A DNA stretch of 64,000 nucleotides, from assembly GCF_030915385.1 (NCBI RefSeq), contig NZ_CP133268.1:3136001-3200000 (forward strand), written 5' to 3'. This document shows positions 47,309 through 55,931 of this stretch, piece after piece (within the stretch, counting starts at the first letter, position 1; each line of letters begins with the position of its first letter). The position numbers and the translations under genes are program-made. The DNA is from Neobacillus sp. PS3-12 (lineage in GTDB: Bacteria > Bacillota > Bacilli > Bacillales > Cytobacillaceae). The notes beneath the pieces are model-generated. The model had not been told where the DNA came from. It was given only the letters and a program-made list of their open reading frames with translations, and made no database searches.

Positions 47309-47560
47309 TTAACTTGATATGTTACATTTTCTCACATAATTCATGTTTTTGAAAATATTTTGACTTATTTCTTTTCGATTTAGGTACATTTTTTGGTCTA
47401 TCTCTTGAGGTTTAACTGCTCGTTTATAGATCACTGCCAGTTCACTGACAGTAAGTTCTGTTAATTCTTGTGGGGTCTCTCTTTGGAGGTTGGCATCAAT
47501 AATTTTTGTTATATAAAACTGCTTTACTTGCTCGATAGCAGTACGTAAATAATTTGACAT
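47309..47560 (-). CDS. Small FbpA-like basic protein
   Basis: An 83-residue protein. The N-terminal half, NYLRTAIEQVKQFYITKIID followed by LTELTVSELAVIYKRAV, resembles the Fur-regulated basic protein FbpA family (helix plus LT.SEL motif). The C-terminal tail is basic. In Bacillus subtilis such proteins act with the sRNA FsrA in iron sparing, but no Fur box was identified, so the function is tentative. The start is the ATG at 47560 behind TTGGGGTG; the open frame extends to 47614. It follows a 45-residue gene by 16 bases. Confidence 0.55.
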   Translation of the reverse strand: MSNYLRTAIEQVKQFYITKIIDANLQRETPQELTELTVSELAVIYKRAVKPQEIDQKMYLNRKEISQNIFKNMNYVRKCNISS

Positions 47561-47576
47561 GGAATACACCCCAATT

Positions 47577-47714
47577 TTAAGAATTTTGTATTCTGCGTAA
47601 TAGCTCAGGTGCACGTGAGCCGAGTGCTTTTAATAATTCTTCATATAATTCCTCTCGTAATAAATCGAGATGAACAATTTTTTTGGCTAAATTTACTTCA
47701 TTTTTTCGATACAT
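47577..47714 (-). CDS. 45-residue small protein
   Basis: A short ORF beginning MYRKNEVNLAKKIVHLDLLR, continuing EELYEELLKALGSRAPELLR and ending RIQNS. It is a single amphipathic, charged helix. A good ribosome site (GGAAGGA, about 9 bases before ATG) and tight coupling with the next small gene support it. The family was not recognised. Both small genes lie upstream of tnrA on the same strand. Confidence 0.6.
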   Translation of the reverse strand: MYRKNEVNLAKKIVHLDLLREELYEELLKALGSRAPELLRRIQNS

Positions 47715-47790
47715 ATTTAACCATTCCTTCCAAATTTGGTATCGTATTTTTTATTTAGAATAATGTATTTTCTGACATCTGTCAGAGATG

Positions 47791-47816
47791 TTGTTAGAAA
47801 AACTAACAGTTTTTTT
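47791..47816 (+). terminator. Terminator-like hairpin upstream of the BASS gene
   Basis: TGTTAG pairs with CTAACA around AAAAA and is followed by seven T on the plus strand; GACATCTGTCAGAGATGT just before forms another hairpin. No plus-strand gene lies upstream, so it may attenuate a longer leader or stop an antisense transcript. Confidence 0.5.
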
Positions 47817-47841
47817 GCTGCCCTATTGGGACTAATATAAA

Positions 47842-47869
47842 TTGATTTTTTAAGTAAAAAAGATACAAT
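47842..47869 (+). promoter_or_regulatory. Probable promoter of the BASS gene
   Basis: TTGATT (47842-47847) and TACAAT (47864-47869), 16-base spacer, 40 bases before the ATG. Confidence 0.5.
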
Positions 47870-47908
47870 TGAAGGAATATGATAAATAAACACTTGGAGA
47901 GAACAAAT

Positions 47909-48874
47909 ATGCTGCAAACACTCAACAAGAGTCTTGAAAAAATAATGCCGTTGATTACTCCTACTGGTGTAGTGCTTGGGGTATTACTTGCATCCTATCT
48001 AAAAGATTTTGCTTATTTGATTCCATATATTTTTGCATTTATGACGTTTGCAGGAAGCTTAGGCTCAAACTTCACATCGTTTAAGGAAGCCGTCAGTCAT
48101 CCGGTTCCTATTTTTGTTGCCCTTATTATGCTTCATGTTGTTATGCCACTCTGGGCACTTGGAGTTGGGCATCTGACTTTTAATGGTGATTCCTATACCA
48201 TAACTGGGTTGGTTATGGTAATGCTGATTCCAACGGGAATTACTAGTTTTATATGGGCATCCATATATAAAGGAAATATCGCTCTGACATTATCAATCAT
48301 TCTAATCGATACCATGCTATCGCCATTTATTGTTCCGTTTACACTATCATTGATTGTCGGTCAAAAAATTGAGATGGATGTTTGGGGAATGATGAAGGGA
48401 TTGTTTGGAATGGTGGTTATTCCTTCGCTTATAGCAATGTTGTTAAATCAACTAACGAAAGGGAAGTCAAAAGAGGTTTTAGGTACTCCGTTAGCACCTT
48501 TTTCAAAAATAGGTGTAGGAGTTACCGTCATGCTGAATGGTGCTGTTGTTGCTCCTTATTTGAGGAATGTTAACTTAAAGTTGGCAGCAATTGTGCTGGT
48601 TGTGTTTTTTGTAGCTTGTACAGGTTATTTGTTTTCCTTCTTAGCAGGGAAGCTTCTTAAGAAAGATAGGGGAACCGTTGTTTCGCTACTTTTTACGTGT
48701 GGAATGAGAAATATAAGTGCAGGTGCTGTAATCGCAGTTTCCTATTTTCCACCTGCAGTAGCGGTGCCGGTTGTAGTGGGGATGCTGTTCCAGCAAGTAT
48801 TGGCATCCTTAAACGGTGCAGCATTGGATCGATATTTTAAACGTCAGACTCAGAAGCGGAGTCTGACGGCTTGA
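47909..48874 (+). CDS. Bile acid:sodium symporter (BASS) family transporter
   Basis: A 321-residue membrane transporter with nine to ten helices, family BASS (YocS/PanS/ASBT-like). Features: the start LEKIMPLITPTGVVLGVLLA, TFAGSLGSNFTSFKEAVSHP, the broken helix MLIPTGITSFIWASIYKGNI, and LLFTCGMRNISAGAVIAVSY, which supply sodium-binding residues. Substrate unknown; in bacteria these carry organic acids such as pantoate or amino acids. The start is ATG 47909 behind GGAGAG. The last codons lie within the hairpin GTCAGACTC/GAGTCTGAC (48843-48867). Confidence 0.82.
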   Translation: MLQTLNKSLEKIMPLITPTGVVLGVLLASYLKDFAYLIPYIFAFMTFAGSLGSNFTSFKEAVSHPVPIFVALIMLHVVMPLWALGVGHLTFNGDSYTITGLVMVMLIPTGITSFIWASIYKGNIALTLSIILIDTMLSPFIVPFTLSLIVGQKIEMDVWGMMKGLFGMVVIPSLIAMLLNQLTKGKSKEVLGTPLAPFSKIGVGVTVMLNGAVVAPYLRNVNLKLAAIVLVVFFVACTGYLFSFLAGKLLKKDRGTVVSLLFTCGMRNISAGAVIAVSYFPPAVAVPVVVGMLFQQVLASLNGAALDRYFKRQTQKRSLTA

Positions 48875-48889
48875 TGAATATTTAAATAT

Positions 48890-49187
48890 GAAAAAACAAA
48901 AGCATGTGCTATGAACATATGCTTTTGTCAGATTGTCGAGAAACCCAATGGCACGAGTAAGCCCAGGGTTCGGACACAACTATGGAAATTTTGCTTCCCT
49001 TTGTCCGAAGATGTCCTGACTTTAGACACACCTGTGCTAAATTCGGCTTCTTGTGTCCGAAGATACCCTGACTTCGGACACAACCGCAATAGTTTTCGAT
49101 TTTTGTGTCCGAAAACCAGATTTCTAACTATATACTTTCTCAACAGTCAGACAAAGCACACGCTATGAACGTATGCTTTGTTTTTTC
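48890..49187. repeat. 298-bp imperfect palindromic element with internal 52-bp repeats
   Basis: The two ends are inverted copies of about 55 bp at roughly 75 percent identity: the left begins GAAAAAACAAAAGCATGTGC and the right ends GTATGCTTTGTTTTTTC. Each end also forms its own hairpin. Between them are three 52-bp units starting at 48969, 49021 and 49073, with pairs such as TGTGTCCGAAG/CTTCGGACACA that fold as perfect 11-bp stems. No ORF is convincing. It looks like a MITE-like or RNA-folding repeat. Confidence 0.65.
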
Positions 49188-49319
49188 TTATGACATATTA
49201 CAATTTATACATAGTAAATATAAAAATAAATTGTAGAAAAAACACAAAATATTTCCTGGAAAATTTGTCATTCGAACTCTAAATCTAAGATTTTGTTGAA
49301 CTGTGGAACATTAAAAAAA

Positions 49320-50312
49320 CTAAAGTCGAACGATTGTTCTTCCTCGGGCTTCCCCTTTAAGAATCGAGGATAAGGAAGATGGAAGTTCTTCAAGAGAGAC
49401 CTCTTTATTGATGTTAACTTCTAGGTTAGCTGGTTTAAAGTCAGAAGCCATCCGTTCCCAAATTGTTTTTCTCACCTCCATTGGACAATAGACAGAATCG
49501 ATGCCTAATAGGTTAACCCCGCGAAGGATGAAGGGAAATACAGTTGTTGGTACGTCTGTACCGCCTGTTAGACCACTCACCGCAACAGAGCCATTATAGA
49601 CGATCTTGCTTAGAATGGATGCAAGAGTTTTCCCGCCAACAGGATCTACTGCTCCAGCCCATAACTGCTTATCTAACACTTTAATTTTTTCTTCTGTTAC
49701 CTCTTGGCGAGATAGAACTTCCTTTGCGCCTAATTCCTTAAGATAAGGGTGTTCCGTTTCCTTGCCAGTACTGGCAATAACCTCATAGCCGCGTTTTGCT
49801 AGAATTGAAACCGCCAAGCTGCCCACACCGCCAGTAGCACCGGTTACCAGAACTTTTCCTTTTTTCGGGTTCAAACCGTTTTCTTCTAAACGATGTACGG
49901 ATAATGCTGCTGTAAATCCAGCAGTACCGTAGATCATTGCTTCTTTTAAGCTTAGACCACTTGGCAGCGGAACAATCCAATTAGAAGGGATCCGAGCGTA
50001 TTGACTATAGCCGCCATAATGGGAAACACCAATTTCATAACTTGTAGCAATGACCTCATCTCCTTCTTTGAAGCGGGGGTCCTTTGATTCAACCACAATC
50101 CCAGCCATATCTATACCTGGTATGAAGGGATATGAGCGAACAATTTTACCGTTTGGGATGCTTGCTAATCCATCTTTAAAATTAACACTTGAGTAAGCAA
50201 CTTTGATGACAACATCCCCGTCTGGCAGGTCATTAAGGTTAATATCTTTAATTTCTACAGAAAAATCCTCATCCAATTTATTTACCATTAATGCTTTGAA
50301 AGACTTGTCCAT
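49320..50312 (-). CDS. Acrylyl-CoA/quinone reductase family protein (YhdH/AcuI/YhfP-like)
   Basis: A 330-residue medium-chain NADPH-dependent reductase. The start is FKALMVNKLDEDFSVEIKDI; VAYSSVNFKDGLA and YPFIPGIDMAGIVVESKDPR are family marks; the Rossmann motif is VLVTGATGGVGSLAVSILAK. Zinc ligands of alcohol dehydrogenases are absent, as expected. The YhdH/YhfP group reduces acryloyl-CoA or quinones. ATG 50312 follows GAGAGGAG; the open frame extends to 50375. It appears to be alone, divergent from corA. Confidence 0.85.
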   Translation of the reverse strand: MDKSFKALMVNKLDEDFSVEIKDINLNDLPDGDVVIKVAYSSVNFKDGLASIPNGKIVRSYPFIPGIDMAGIVVESKDPRFKEGDEVIATSYEIGVSHYGGYSQYARIPSNWIVPLPSGLSLKEAMIYGTAGFTAALSVHRLEENGLNPKKGKVLVTGATGGVGSLAVSILAKRGYEVIASTGKETEHPYLKELGAKEVLSRQEVTEEKIKVLDKQLWAGAVDPVGGKTLASILSKIVYNGSVAVSGLTGGTDVPTTVFPFILRGVNLLGIDSVYCPMEVRKTIWERMASDFKPANLEVNINKEVSLEELPSSLSSILKGEARGRTIVRL

Positions 50313-50498
50313 TGTTAAAACTCCTCTCAATTGGTTATTAACGTTAAGTATAGGAAAAATGCTCCACTTTAGCAATTAGTTGTCGTTGTTTAATTCTTTC
50401 ATTGGTGAATTCAATTTCCTTTTTGTAAGGATTAATTTTTGTTATCATGAATAAAAGACTTACTTAAAATGCTTCGAACAGAAAGAGGGGAACTCAAA

Positions 50499-51449
50499 AT
50501 GATCCATACTTATGCTTTAACTCAAGATAATATCTTAAAACAAGATATTGAAATCAACCAAGTATACTCCCCTGAATATAAGTTTTTTTGGGTTGACTTT
50601 GACCAGCCGACTGAACAAGAAATTCGCTTACTTACGGATTTTTTTCATTTTCATCCATTAGCCGTTGAGGATTGTTTACATTTTATTCAAAGGCCAAATA
50701 TGAATTTTTATGATAATGTCTTGTTCTTTGTCTTGCATTCTCTAAATCAAAGCTCGTTAAAATGTGAGGAAGTAGATGTCTTTGTTGGCGATAAATTTGT
50801 CGTTTCCTTTCATCTCCAAAATGAGCCAGCGTTTAAAGAAATAAGCAAAAAGGTAACTTCACAAAAAGACATAAATAAAGTCGGACCGCTGTTCATCCTG
50901 CATACGATTATTGATGAGCTAGTCGATCATTATTTTCCAATCATGCATCAAATTGAAGATAAGCTTACTGCGTTTGAAGAGAATGAGGCAAGAAGCAGAA
51001 AAATTATTGATGAGATTTATGATATCCGTGGTGACTTGATTCGGCTGAGAAAAACAATTTTTCCAATGAGAGATTTATTGTATCGAATTATGAATTCCGA
51101 TAAGATTCGAGAAACAGGGCAATATCAGCAATACTTTGCAGATATATATGATCATCTGCAGAAACTGTCGGACATGTTAAATGAAAATCAAGAAGTAACC
51201 GCTGATATGCGAGAAAATTTTATGTCCGTGCAGTCATATAAAATGAATGCAATTATGATGACTCTTACTGTGTTTACAACGATCTTTATGCCGCTGACAT
51301 TTATCGTTGGCGTCTATGGGATGAATTTTGAGTATATTCCTGAATTACATTGGAAATATGGATACTTCTATGTTTGGGGATTAATGGTCTTCATCGCAAT
51401 TGCAATGAGTGTATGGTTCTATCGAAAGGGATGGTTGATGAATAAGTAA
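50499..51449 (+). CDS. corA: CorA-type magnesium/divalent cation channel
   Basis: A 316-residue CorA. The long cytoplasmic alpha/beta and helical domain is followed by two C-terminal membrane helices; the selectivity motif YGMNFEYIPE between them is intact, and the first helix begins MTLTVFTTIFMPLTFIVGVY. A long willow helix includes DEIYDIRGDLIRLRKTIFP. The C-terminal tail is basic. ATG 50499 follows AGAGGGG; the open frame extends 30 bases further up. It mediates Mg, Co or Ni entry as a pentamer. Confidence 0.87.
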   Translation: MIHTYALTQDNILKQDIEINQVYSPEYKFFWVDFDQPTEQEIRLLTDFFHFHPLAVEDCLHFIQRPNMNFYDNVLFFVLHSLNQSSLKCEEVDVFVGDKFVVSFHLQNEPAFKEISKKVTSQKDINKVGPLFILHTIIDELVDHYFPIMHQIEDKLTAFEENEARSRKIIDEIYDIRGDLIRLRKTIFPMRDLLYRIMNSDKIRETGQYQQYFADIYDHLQKLSDMLNENQEVTADMRENFMSVQSYKMNAIMMTLTVFTTIFMPLTFIVGVYGMNFEYIPELHWKYGYFYVWGLMVFIAIAMSVWFYRKGWLMNK

Positions 51450-51626
51450 AAGGTTGATTGTTTTGTCTTTAAAATGAAATACAACTGAAATGTCTTTAAA
51501 AGAATGGTTTGTTAGAATCAGATAATTAGGACTTATTTTGCGATCATCCTGCGAATAGTATATGGAATAATTGTGCGTATTTTCCATATGAATGACAGAA
51601 AAGTGCTGCTATTGGAGGGGGAAACA

Positions 51627-54380
51627 ATGACTTTAGACAGTCAGTTAATAAAAAAAGCTTATTATGAAATGTTCATAAATGAACATGAGGATCTTCATCC
51701 AGTTCGTGTGTTAGGTGAACTTTTTCAAGAAGAACAGCAAAAGGATGTGCCTGATTTATCGTATATTCGTTTTGCACAGGGTGAAGTTTACTTTCATCAT
51801 AAGGATTTTGAATCAGCTATATTCAAGTGGGGCAACATCACGAATGAATTGGAGCCATGGGCAAAGAAAAATATGGGGGATGCCTACTATGCTCTTGGAC
51901 TTCTTCCTACTGCAGAAGATCTTTACAAATCTATTCAATCCGATAATCTCACCTTAATGACAGAAACAGCCTTACAACTATTTTCATTGTACATTGAACG
52001 GGGCAAAACAGATGCAGCTTCACAGATTATCAAAAAAACAATCGTGGAAAATCCGGATTATCCTGACGTAACGGAGCTTGCACGTGCTTTTTTTGAAGAA
52101 CACCAGGATTATGCCAGTGCGATAGAATTGGCGGTAAGTGAAGCGGTTCGAACTGAATCGGTTCAATGGTTTGATATCCTTAAAACCTATATCGATCAAG
52201 GTGTAACAAACATGTTGGCACCAAGCTATTTTAGCGAAACGCTCCGAGTGTTATACGGATTAGATCATATAAGGTTTGAGACCTTAGTGCTGACAATTTG
52301 GAATAGCTATAAGGAAGAGGAGACTTATTTTTCATGGCTGCAAGAATTGAATCAATTGTTATTGGGATTGGATTTGAGCCGGAGCGATTCATGGCCTGAA
52401 CTTTCAAGAATTTTAAAAAATACGTATTTTGCTTTAATTGATGGAAAATATCTAATCAACCAGCTGCAAGACCTTGTGCCGGGATTATTAACCAATTGGG
52501 TCAGGATCACAGATTCCACACAGGCTGTACTAGCAGCAACAGCTGTCATGTCCTGGGCTGAACTTTTTCCTGCTAGTATCGCATCATCGACAATGAGTGA
52601 TGCTGAGAATCTTTTCAGCCATTCTAAAAAGACGGTGAATGAATTTAATGAATGCATTCACTTATTTGAATCCATTATGGATTGGGCTGAGTTCCATGAT
52701 ATGGGTGCTAACTTAAGGTTAAAATGGACTCTATCGCAAATCCTTAATTTTGAAACGGATTATCTGTTTATTGCCGGACTTAGTGGAAGCGGGAAGTCCT
52801 CCTTTGTCAATTTTGTTCTTGGTCAGGATCTCTTACCTGAAGTGTCCACATCCTCTCTGGTCGTGTTTAAAGACGATGAGGATTTAAAAATCAATGAAAT
52901 AACAGATTGGGAAATAGCTGGACTAAGTGACATTTCTGATTTTCAAGAAAGATTACAACGTCGTCGAAATGCATTAGAATCGATTCTTGAGTACAAAGAG
53001 GAAAACCAATTTTTAAACGAAAATCACCTGGCAGTTATGGATACTCCGGCATTAAGCGGTAATCCATATGAACAAAACGAAGTGCTAAAATATTTAACCA
53101 TTGCGGATGCCATTCTTTTTGTATTAGATGCAACTGCACCATTTACAGAAAAGGAACAAACGATTCTTTCAAAGCTGCATAACTATGCACCAGAAGTTCC
53201 TGTACACTTCTTGTTAAATAAAATGGACTCGATCAGTAATGAAGATGAAGCGATAAGGATATTTGAAGAAACAAGTGCAACGATTCATTCTTATTTGCCG
53301 AATGCAAAAATCTTTGCCTTTTCCTCTCATTACGATCGCAATCAGCAGCTTAGTGATTTGAATGAATTCATGAGGTCAATCCGAAATACAAAAAATCGAG
53401 AAGATCAACGATTATCCAAATTACTGACGTTTATACGTTCGACGATCACTACGCTTTTACAAAAACGAATTGATGTTGAAAATCAAATGATGGAATCTGT
53501 TCAATGGAATGAAGAGATTGTCATAAAATTAAACGGCGCATTAAATCAATTAAGTGATGTAGAAGTGCAAAAAACAAAAGTCATCACAAGGTCTTATCGT
53601 TTGATCAAGGAGTCGGTTCAAAAGGAAATCTCCGAATCCATTCCTAAGCTGCTTCGGGAATGTGCCAAACTAGTTAAGGAAGATAGCAATTTTAGCAGAA
53701 TTCATCTTGAACTGAATGATGAGATGAATAAGAGAATACAAGATTACTTGGAGAAAACAGTTCTTCCTAAATTTTATCAATCACTTAATGGCTGGATCGC
53801 AGCTTCAAGGAATGAGTTTGAACAAGGGCAATTATTCTTGGATGAAATGGCAGAGGGTTTTAATACCTTGTATGGTGAAGAGAGAATTAAATTCACCTGT
53901 GACTTTAAAGTCCTGGATGATTGGCGCCGTGATATGGATCGAATGACAAGCAGGCTTCAATTGGAAAATGTAAATATTCTTCTGCGCCGAACGCCTTCAC
54001 AGCTTTTAATAAAAAGTGCAGGTAAATTATTTGGTGCCATACAAAATAAATCAATGCTGTTTAACAGATATAAAACGTTTATTGAAACAGAGGATTATTC
54101 TGAAGCTACTGAACTTGTAATTAAGCAGTTTTTCCAGCAGTTTGAGTTATTTGAAAAATCACTTGAACGGGATATTACGATGTTCTTTAGAGATCCGCAA
54201 AGTGAACTAAGGCAGGCGGCTGAAGATTCTCGTTCCGAAATTGAAACAAACAAAGAAGGCCTTCGAAAAATGAATACGAATCCAGAACTGTACCGTGACC
54301 CGTTAACATTGTTTGAAGTGAAGCTTCGTCAATTCGAGTGGATGACCGTTTCCGGAAGAGGAGTTAGCTCAATTTCATAG
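51627..54380 (+). CDS. TPR and dynamin-like GTPase, large cytoplasmic protein
   Basis: A 917-residue protein. Residues ~1-380 are helical repeats of TPR type (FAQGEVYFHHKDFESAIFKW, MGDAYYALGLLPTAEDLY). Then comes a dynamin-superfamily G domain: G1 GLSGSGKSSFVNFVLG (about 405), G3 MDTPALSG, G4 LNKMDS. Residues ~620-900 are long helices (stalk/bundle). There is no obvious transmembrane helix, so membrane contact would use the bundle tip. ATG 51627 is chosen for GGAGGGGG upstream. Bacterial relatives remodel or protect membranes, including against phage; the role here is unknown. It stands alone with a terminator. Confidence 0.78.
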   Translation: MTLDSQLIKKAYYEMFINEHEDLHPVRVLGELFQEEQQKDVPDLSYIRFAQGEVYFHHKDFESAIFKWGNITNELEPWAKKNMGDAYYALGLLPTAEDLYKSIQSDNLTLMTETALQLFSLYIERGKTDAASQIIKKTIVENPDYPDVTELARAFFEEHQDYASAIELAVSEAVRTESVQWFDILKTYIDQGVTNMLAPSYFSETLRVLYGLDHIRFETLVLTIWNSYKEEETYFSWLQELNQLLLGLDLSRSDSWPELSRILKNTYFALIDGKYLINQLQDLVPGLLTNWVRITDSTQAVLAATAVMSWAELFPASIASSTMSDAENLFSHSKKTVNEFNECIHLFESIMDWAEFHDMGANLRLKWTLSQILNFETDYLFIAGLSGSGKSSFVNFVLGQDLLPEVSTSSLVVFKDDEDLKINEITDWEIAGLSDISDFQERLQRRRNALESILEYKEENQFLNENHLAVMDTPALSGNPYEQNEVLKYLTIADAILFVLDATAPFTEKEQTILSKLHNYAPEVPVHFLLNKMDSISNEDEAIRIFEETSATIHSYLPNAKIFAFSSHYDRNQQLSDLNEFMRSIRNTKNREDQRLSKLLTFIRSTITTLLQKRIDVENQMMESVQWNEEIVIKLNGALNQLSDVEVQKTKVITRSYRLIKESVQKEISESIPKLLRECAKLVKEDSNFSRIHLELNDEMNKRIQDYLEKTVLPKFYQSLNGWIAASRNEFEQGQLFLDEMAEGFNTLYGEERIKFTCDFKVLDDWRRDMDRMTSRLQLENVNILLRRTPSQLLIKSAGKLFGAIQNKSMLFNRYKTFIETEDYSEATELVIKQFFQQFELFEKSLERDITMFFRDPQSELRQAAEDSRSEIETNKEGLRKMNTNPELYRDPLTLFEVKLRQFEWMTVSGRGVSSIS

Positions 54381-54387
54381 GAATAGT

Positions 54388-54423
54388 AAAAAAAGGAAGA
54401 TGTTAGAAGCATCTTCCTTTTTT
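54388..54423. terminator. Bidirectional terminator
   Basis: GGAAGATG pairs with CATCTTCC around a 7-base loop with A and T runs on both sides, between the converging GTPase and dehydrogenase genes. Confidence 0.85.
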
Positions 54424-54426
54424 ACA

Positions 54427-55389
54427 CTAATATCCTTTGGAGTAAGAAATTAAATTAATACCTGGTGTAATCCCAGCAACATAAGTTTTTAAATTAGGAA
54501 TAAAAATGTTTTCTAATACTCTCTGATTATAATACTCGGTAGATCCTGCCGAATGTGGAGTGATAATAACATTATCCATTTCCCACAGGGGGTTATCTTC
54601 ACTTAATGGTTCTTTTTCAAAAACATCCAGCCCGGCTCCGGCAATCACTCCATTTTGTAAGGCAGCAATTAAATCCTTTTCAACGACAATTTCACCACGG
54701 CCAATATTGATAAAGAAAGACTCAGGCTTCATTTGATTAAATTGCTCTTTCGTAAATAAATGACTTGTTTCTTTAGTTAATGGAAGGGTTATGACAACAT
54801 AATCACACTGTGGCAAAATTGTATTTAATTGGTCAATCGTATACATTTGATCGACATAGTCCTCAGGTTCCCCTGAACGGCGGACCCCTAAAACCGTCAT
54901 TCCAAATGCTTTGGCGATTTTAGCTGTTTCTTTTCCAATCGTTCCAACGCCTATAATACCAATTGCTTTTTTGTGAATTTCACTTTTTAAATTAGAATGA
55001 TTCCAAGTCTTCTCTTGTTGATTTTTCACATATGTATGGATTTTTCGGGTTAAAGAGAGCATCAGTGCAAATATTGTCTCCGAAATCGGAAAGGTGTGGA
55101 CACCATTGGCACTTGTTAATAGAATGTTTTTCGCTGCTAATTTTTCCAGGGGATAGGAATCAACCCCAGCACTCCATGTTTGCAGCCATTTAAGCTTCGA
55201 GCCATCCTGCAGACAATCCTTTTCCATTCCCTTTTTCCACCCGGCGACTACTTCAGCATCCTTTAGATGCTCCTCCCAAATATCTCTGTCCTTTCCTGTA
55301 ATAAGGTCCCAATCGGGAATGATTGTTTTTATTTGTTCAAGATGTTTCTGCTCAACCTCATGCGTAATGACTAATTTTCTCTTTGGCAT
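54427..55389 (-). CDS. D-2-hydroxyacid dehydrogenase
   Basis: A 320-residue NAD-dependent dehydrogenase of the D-isomer-specific family. The Rossmann motif is KAIGIIGVGTIGKETAKIAK (about residue 140); catalytic Arg is in INIGRGEIVVEKDLIAALQN, Glu in GAGLDVFEKEPLSEDNPLWE and His in VIITPHSAGST. Substrate unknown; glyoxylate/hydroxypyruvate or phosphoglycerate-like acids are possible. The start is ATG 55389 behind GGGGGAGC. It precedes the probable 6S RNA in transcript order on the same strand. Confidence 0.85.
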   Translation of the reverse strand: MPKRKLVITHEVEQKHLEQIKTIIPDWDLITGKDRDIWEEHLKDAEVVAGWKKGMEKDCLQDGSKLKWLQTWSAGVDSYPLEKLAAKNILLTSANGVHTFPISETIFALMLSLTRKIHTYVKNQQEKTWNHSNLKSEIHKKAIGIIGVGTIGKETAKIAKAFGMTVLGVRRSGEPEDYVDQMYTIDQLNTILPQCDYVVITLPLTKETSHLFTKEQFNQMKPESFFINIGRGEIVVEKDLIAALQNGVIAGAGLDVFEKEPLSEDNPLWEMDNVIITPHSAGSTEYYNQRVLENIFIPNLKTYVAGITPGINLISYSKGY

Positions 55390-55480
55390 TTTTGCTCCCC
55401 CAATCATATCTTATACAGTTATCATAATGGAAATTTTAGGAATAGTTTAACTATTTGCTTGATGGTTTCCTGCCCGCACA

Positions 55481-55500
55481 CCCGTGACTTCAGTCGTGGG
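55481..55500. repeat. Orphan IS605-type terminal hairpin
   Basis: CCCGTGACTTCAGTCGTGGG forms an 8-bp stem around TTCA and shares the TGACTTCAGT core with both ends of the TnpB element at 29.6-31.2 kb. No transposase or second end is near. It lies just beyond the 6S RNA terminator. Confidence 0.55.
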
Positions 55501-55508
55501 AGGTTCAA

Positions 55509-55536
55509 AAAAAAACCAGTCCCATTTGGAACTGGT
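55509..55536 (-). terminator. Terminator of the 6S RNA gene
   Basis: ACCAGTTCC and GGGACTGGT pair on the minus strand around AAAT and run into nine T. Confidence 0.85.
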
Positions 55537-55549
55537 CTTTAATGCTTTT

Positions 55550-55741
55550 TAAGGAGCCGCATTTGCCGTAGATAATATAAGAAAGTTTTAAACCACCACT
55601 CCTCAAAGTGGGTGTTCGCAGAAACTATCCTGCATGTCCTCCATGTCTTGTAGACAGAGGCTTGTCATTCCTGTTTCAATTAAAACTCCCTTTTACAGCT
55701 TAAAGGTTAAAACTTTATTATGATTACGAACAACGCAGCTT
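55550..55741 (-). ncRNA. 6S RNA (probable bsrB-type)
   Basis: A minus-strand RNA of ~190 bases. The 5' end AGCTGCGTTGTTCGTA pairs over 16 bases with the 3' end (CTACGGCAAATGCGGCT at 55571-55555), leaving a small internal loop. Inward, AAAGTTTTAACC pairs with GGTTTAAAACTTT beyond an AT-rich central bubble, and a hairpin arm tops it. This is the 6S layout, which mimics an open promoter and binds sigma-A polymerase. A TATAAT sits six bases before the start, a terminator follows, and bsrB in Bacillus subtilis lies next to the recQ homologue yocI, matching recQ nearby here. Confidence 0.72.
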
Positions 55742-55746
55742 ATGAG

Positions 55747-55778
55747 ATTATATTACTACAAACATATTGTAAATTCAA
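55747..55778 (-). promoter_or_regulatory. Promoter of the 6S RNA gene
   Basis: TATAAT on the minus strand at 55752-55747. For -35, TTTACA (15-base spacer) or TTGAAT (20-base spacer) are imperfectly placed. Start is predicted at 55741 or 55740. Confidence 0.55.
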
Positions 55779-55852
55779 TGTAAAAAGAAGCCAAATTGAT
55801 TTAAATTTCTGTGACGGAATGTTGTTTCAAAACAACATACATATTTAGTGGA

Positions 55853-55896
55853 AAATAAAAAAAGCTGCTCTAACTGCATAGCATTCAGAGCGAGCC
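55853..55896 (-). terminator. Terminator of the SGNH esterase gene
   Basis: On the minus strand GCTCGCTCT pairs with AGAGCAGC around GAATGCTATGCAGTT, followed by a run of seven T. Confidence 0.65.
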
Positions 55897-55931
55897 CATC
55901 TTCCTTTTCATTCAAAATTAACTGGTATGCT

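Noticed and set aside
47717..47917. 66-codon minus-strand frame upstream of the BASS gene
   Set aside because: Overlaps the BASS promoter and hairpins, has no ribosome site and no family.
48911..49168. 85-codon frame inside the palindromic element
   Set aside because: Made of the repeat itself; no initiation signal and no relation to known proteins.
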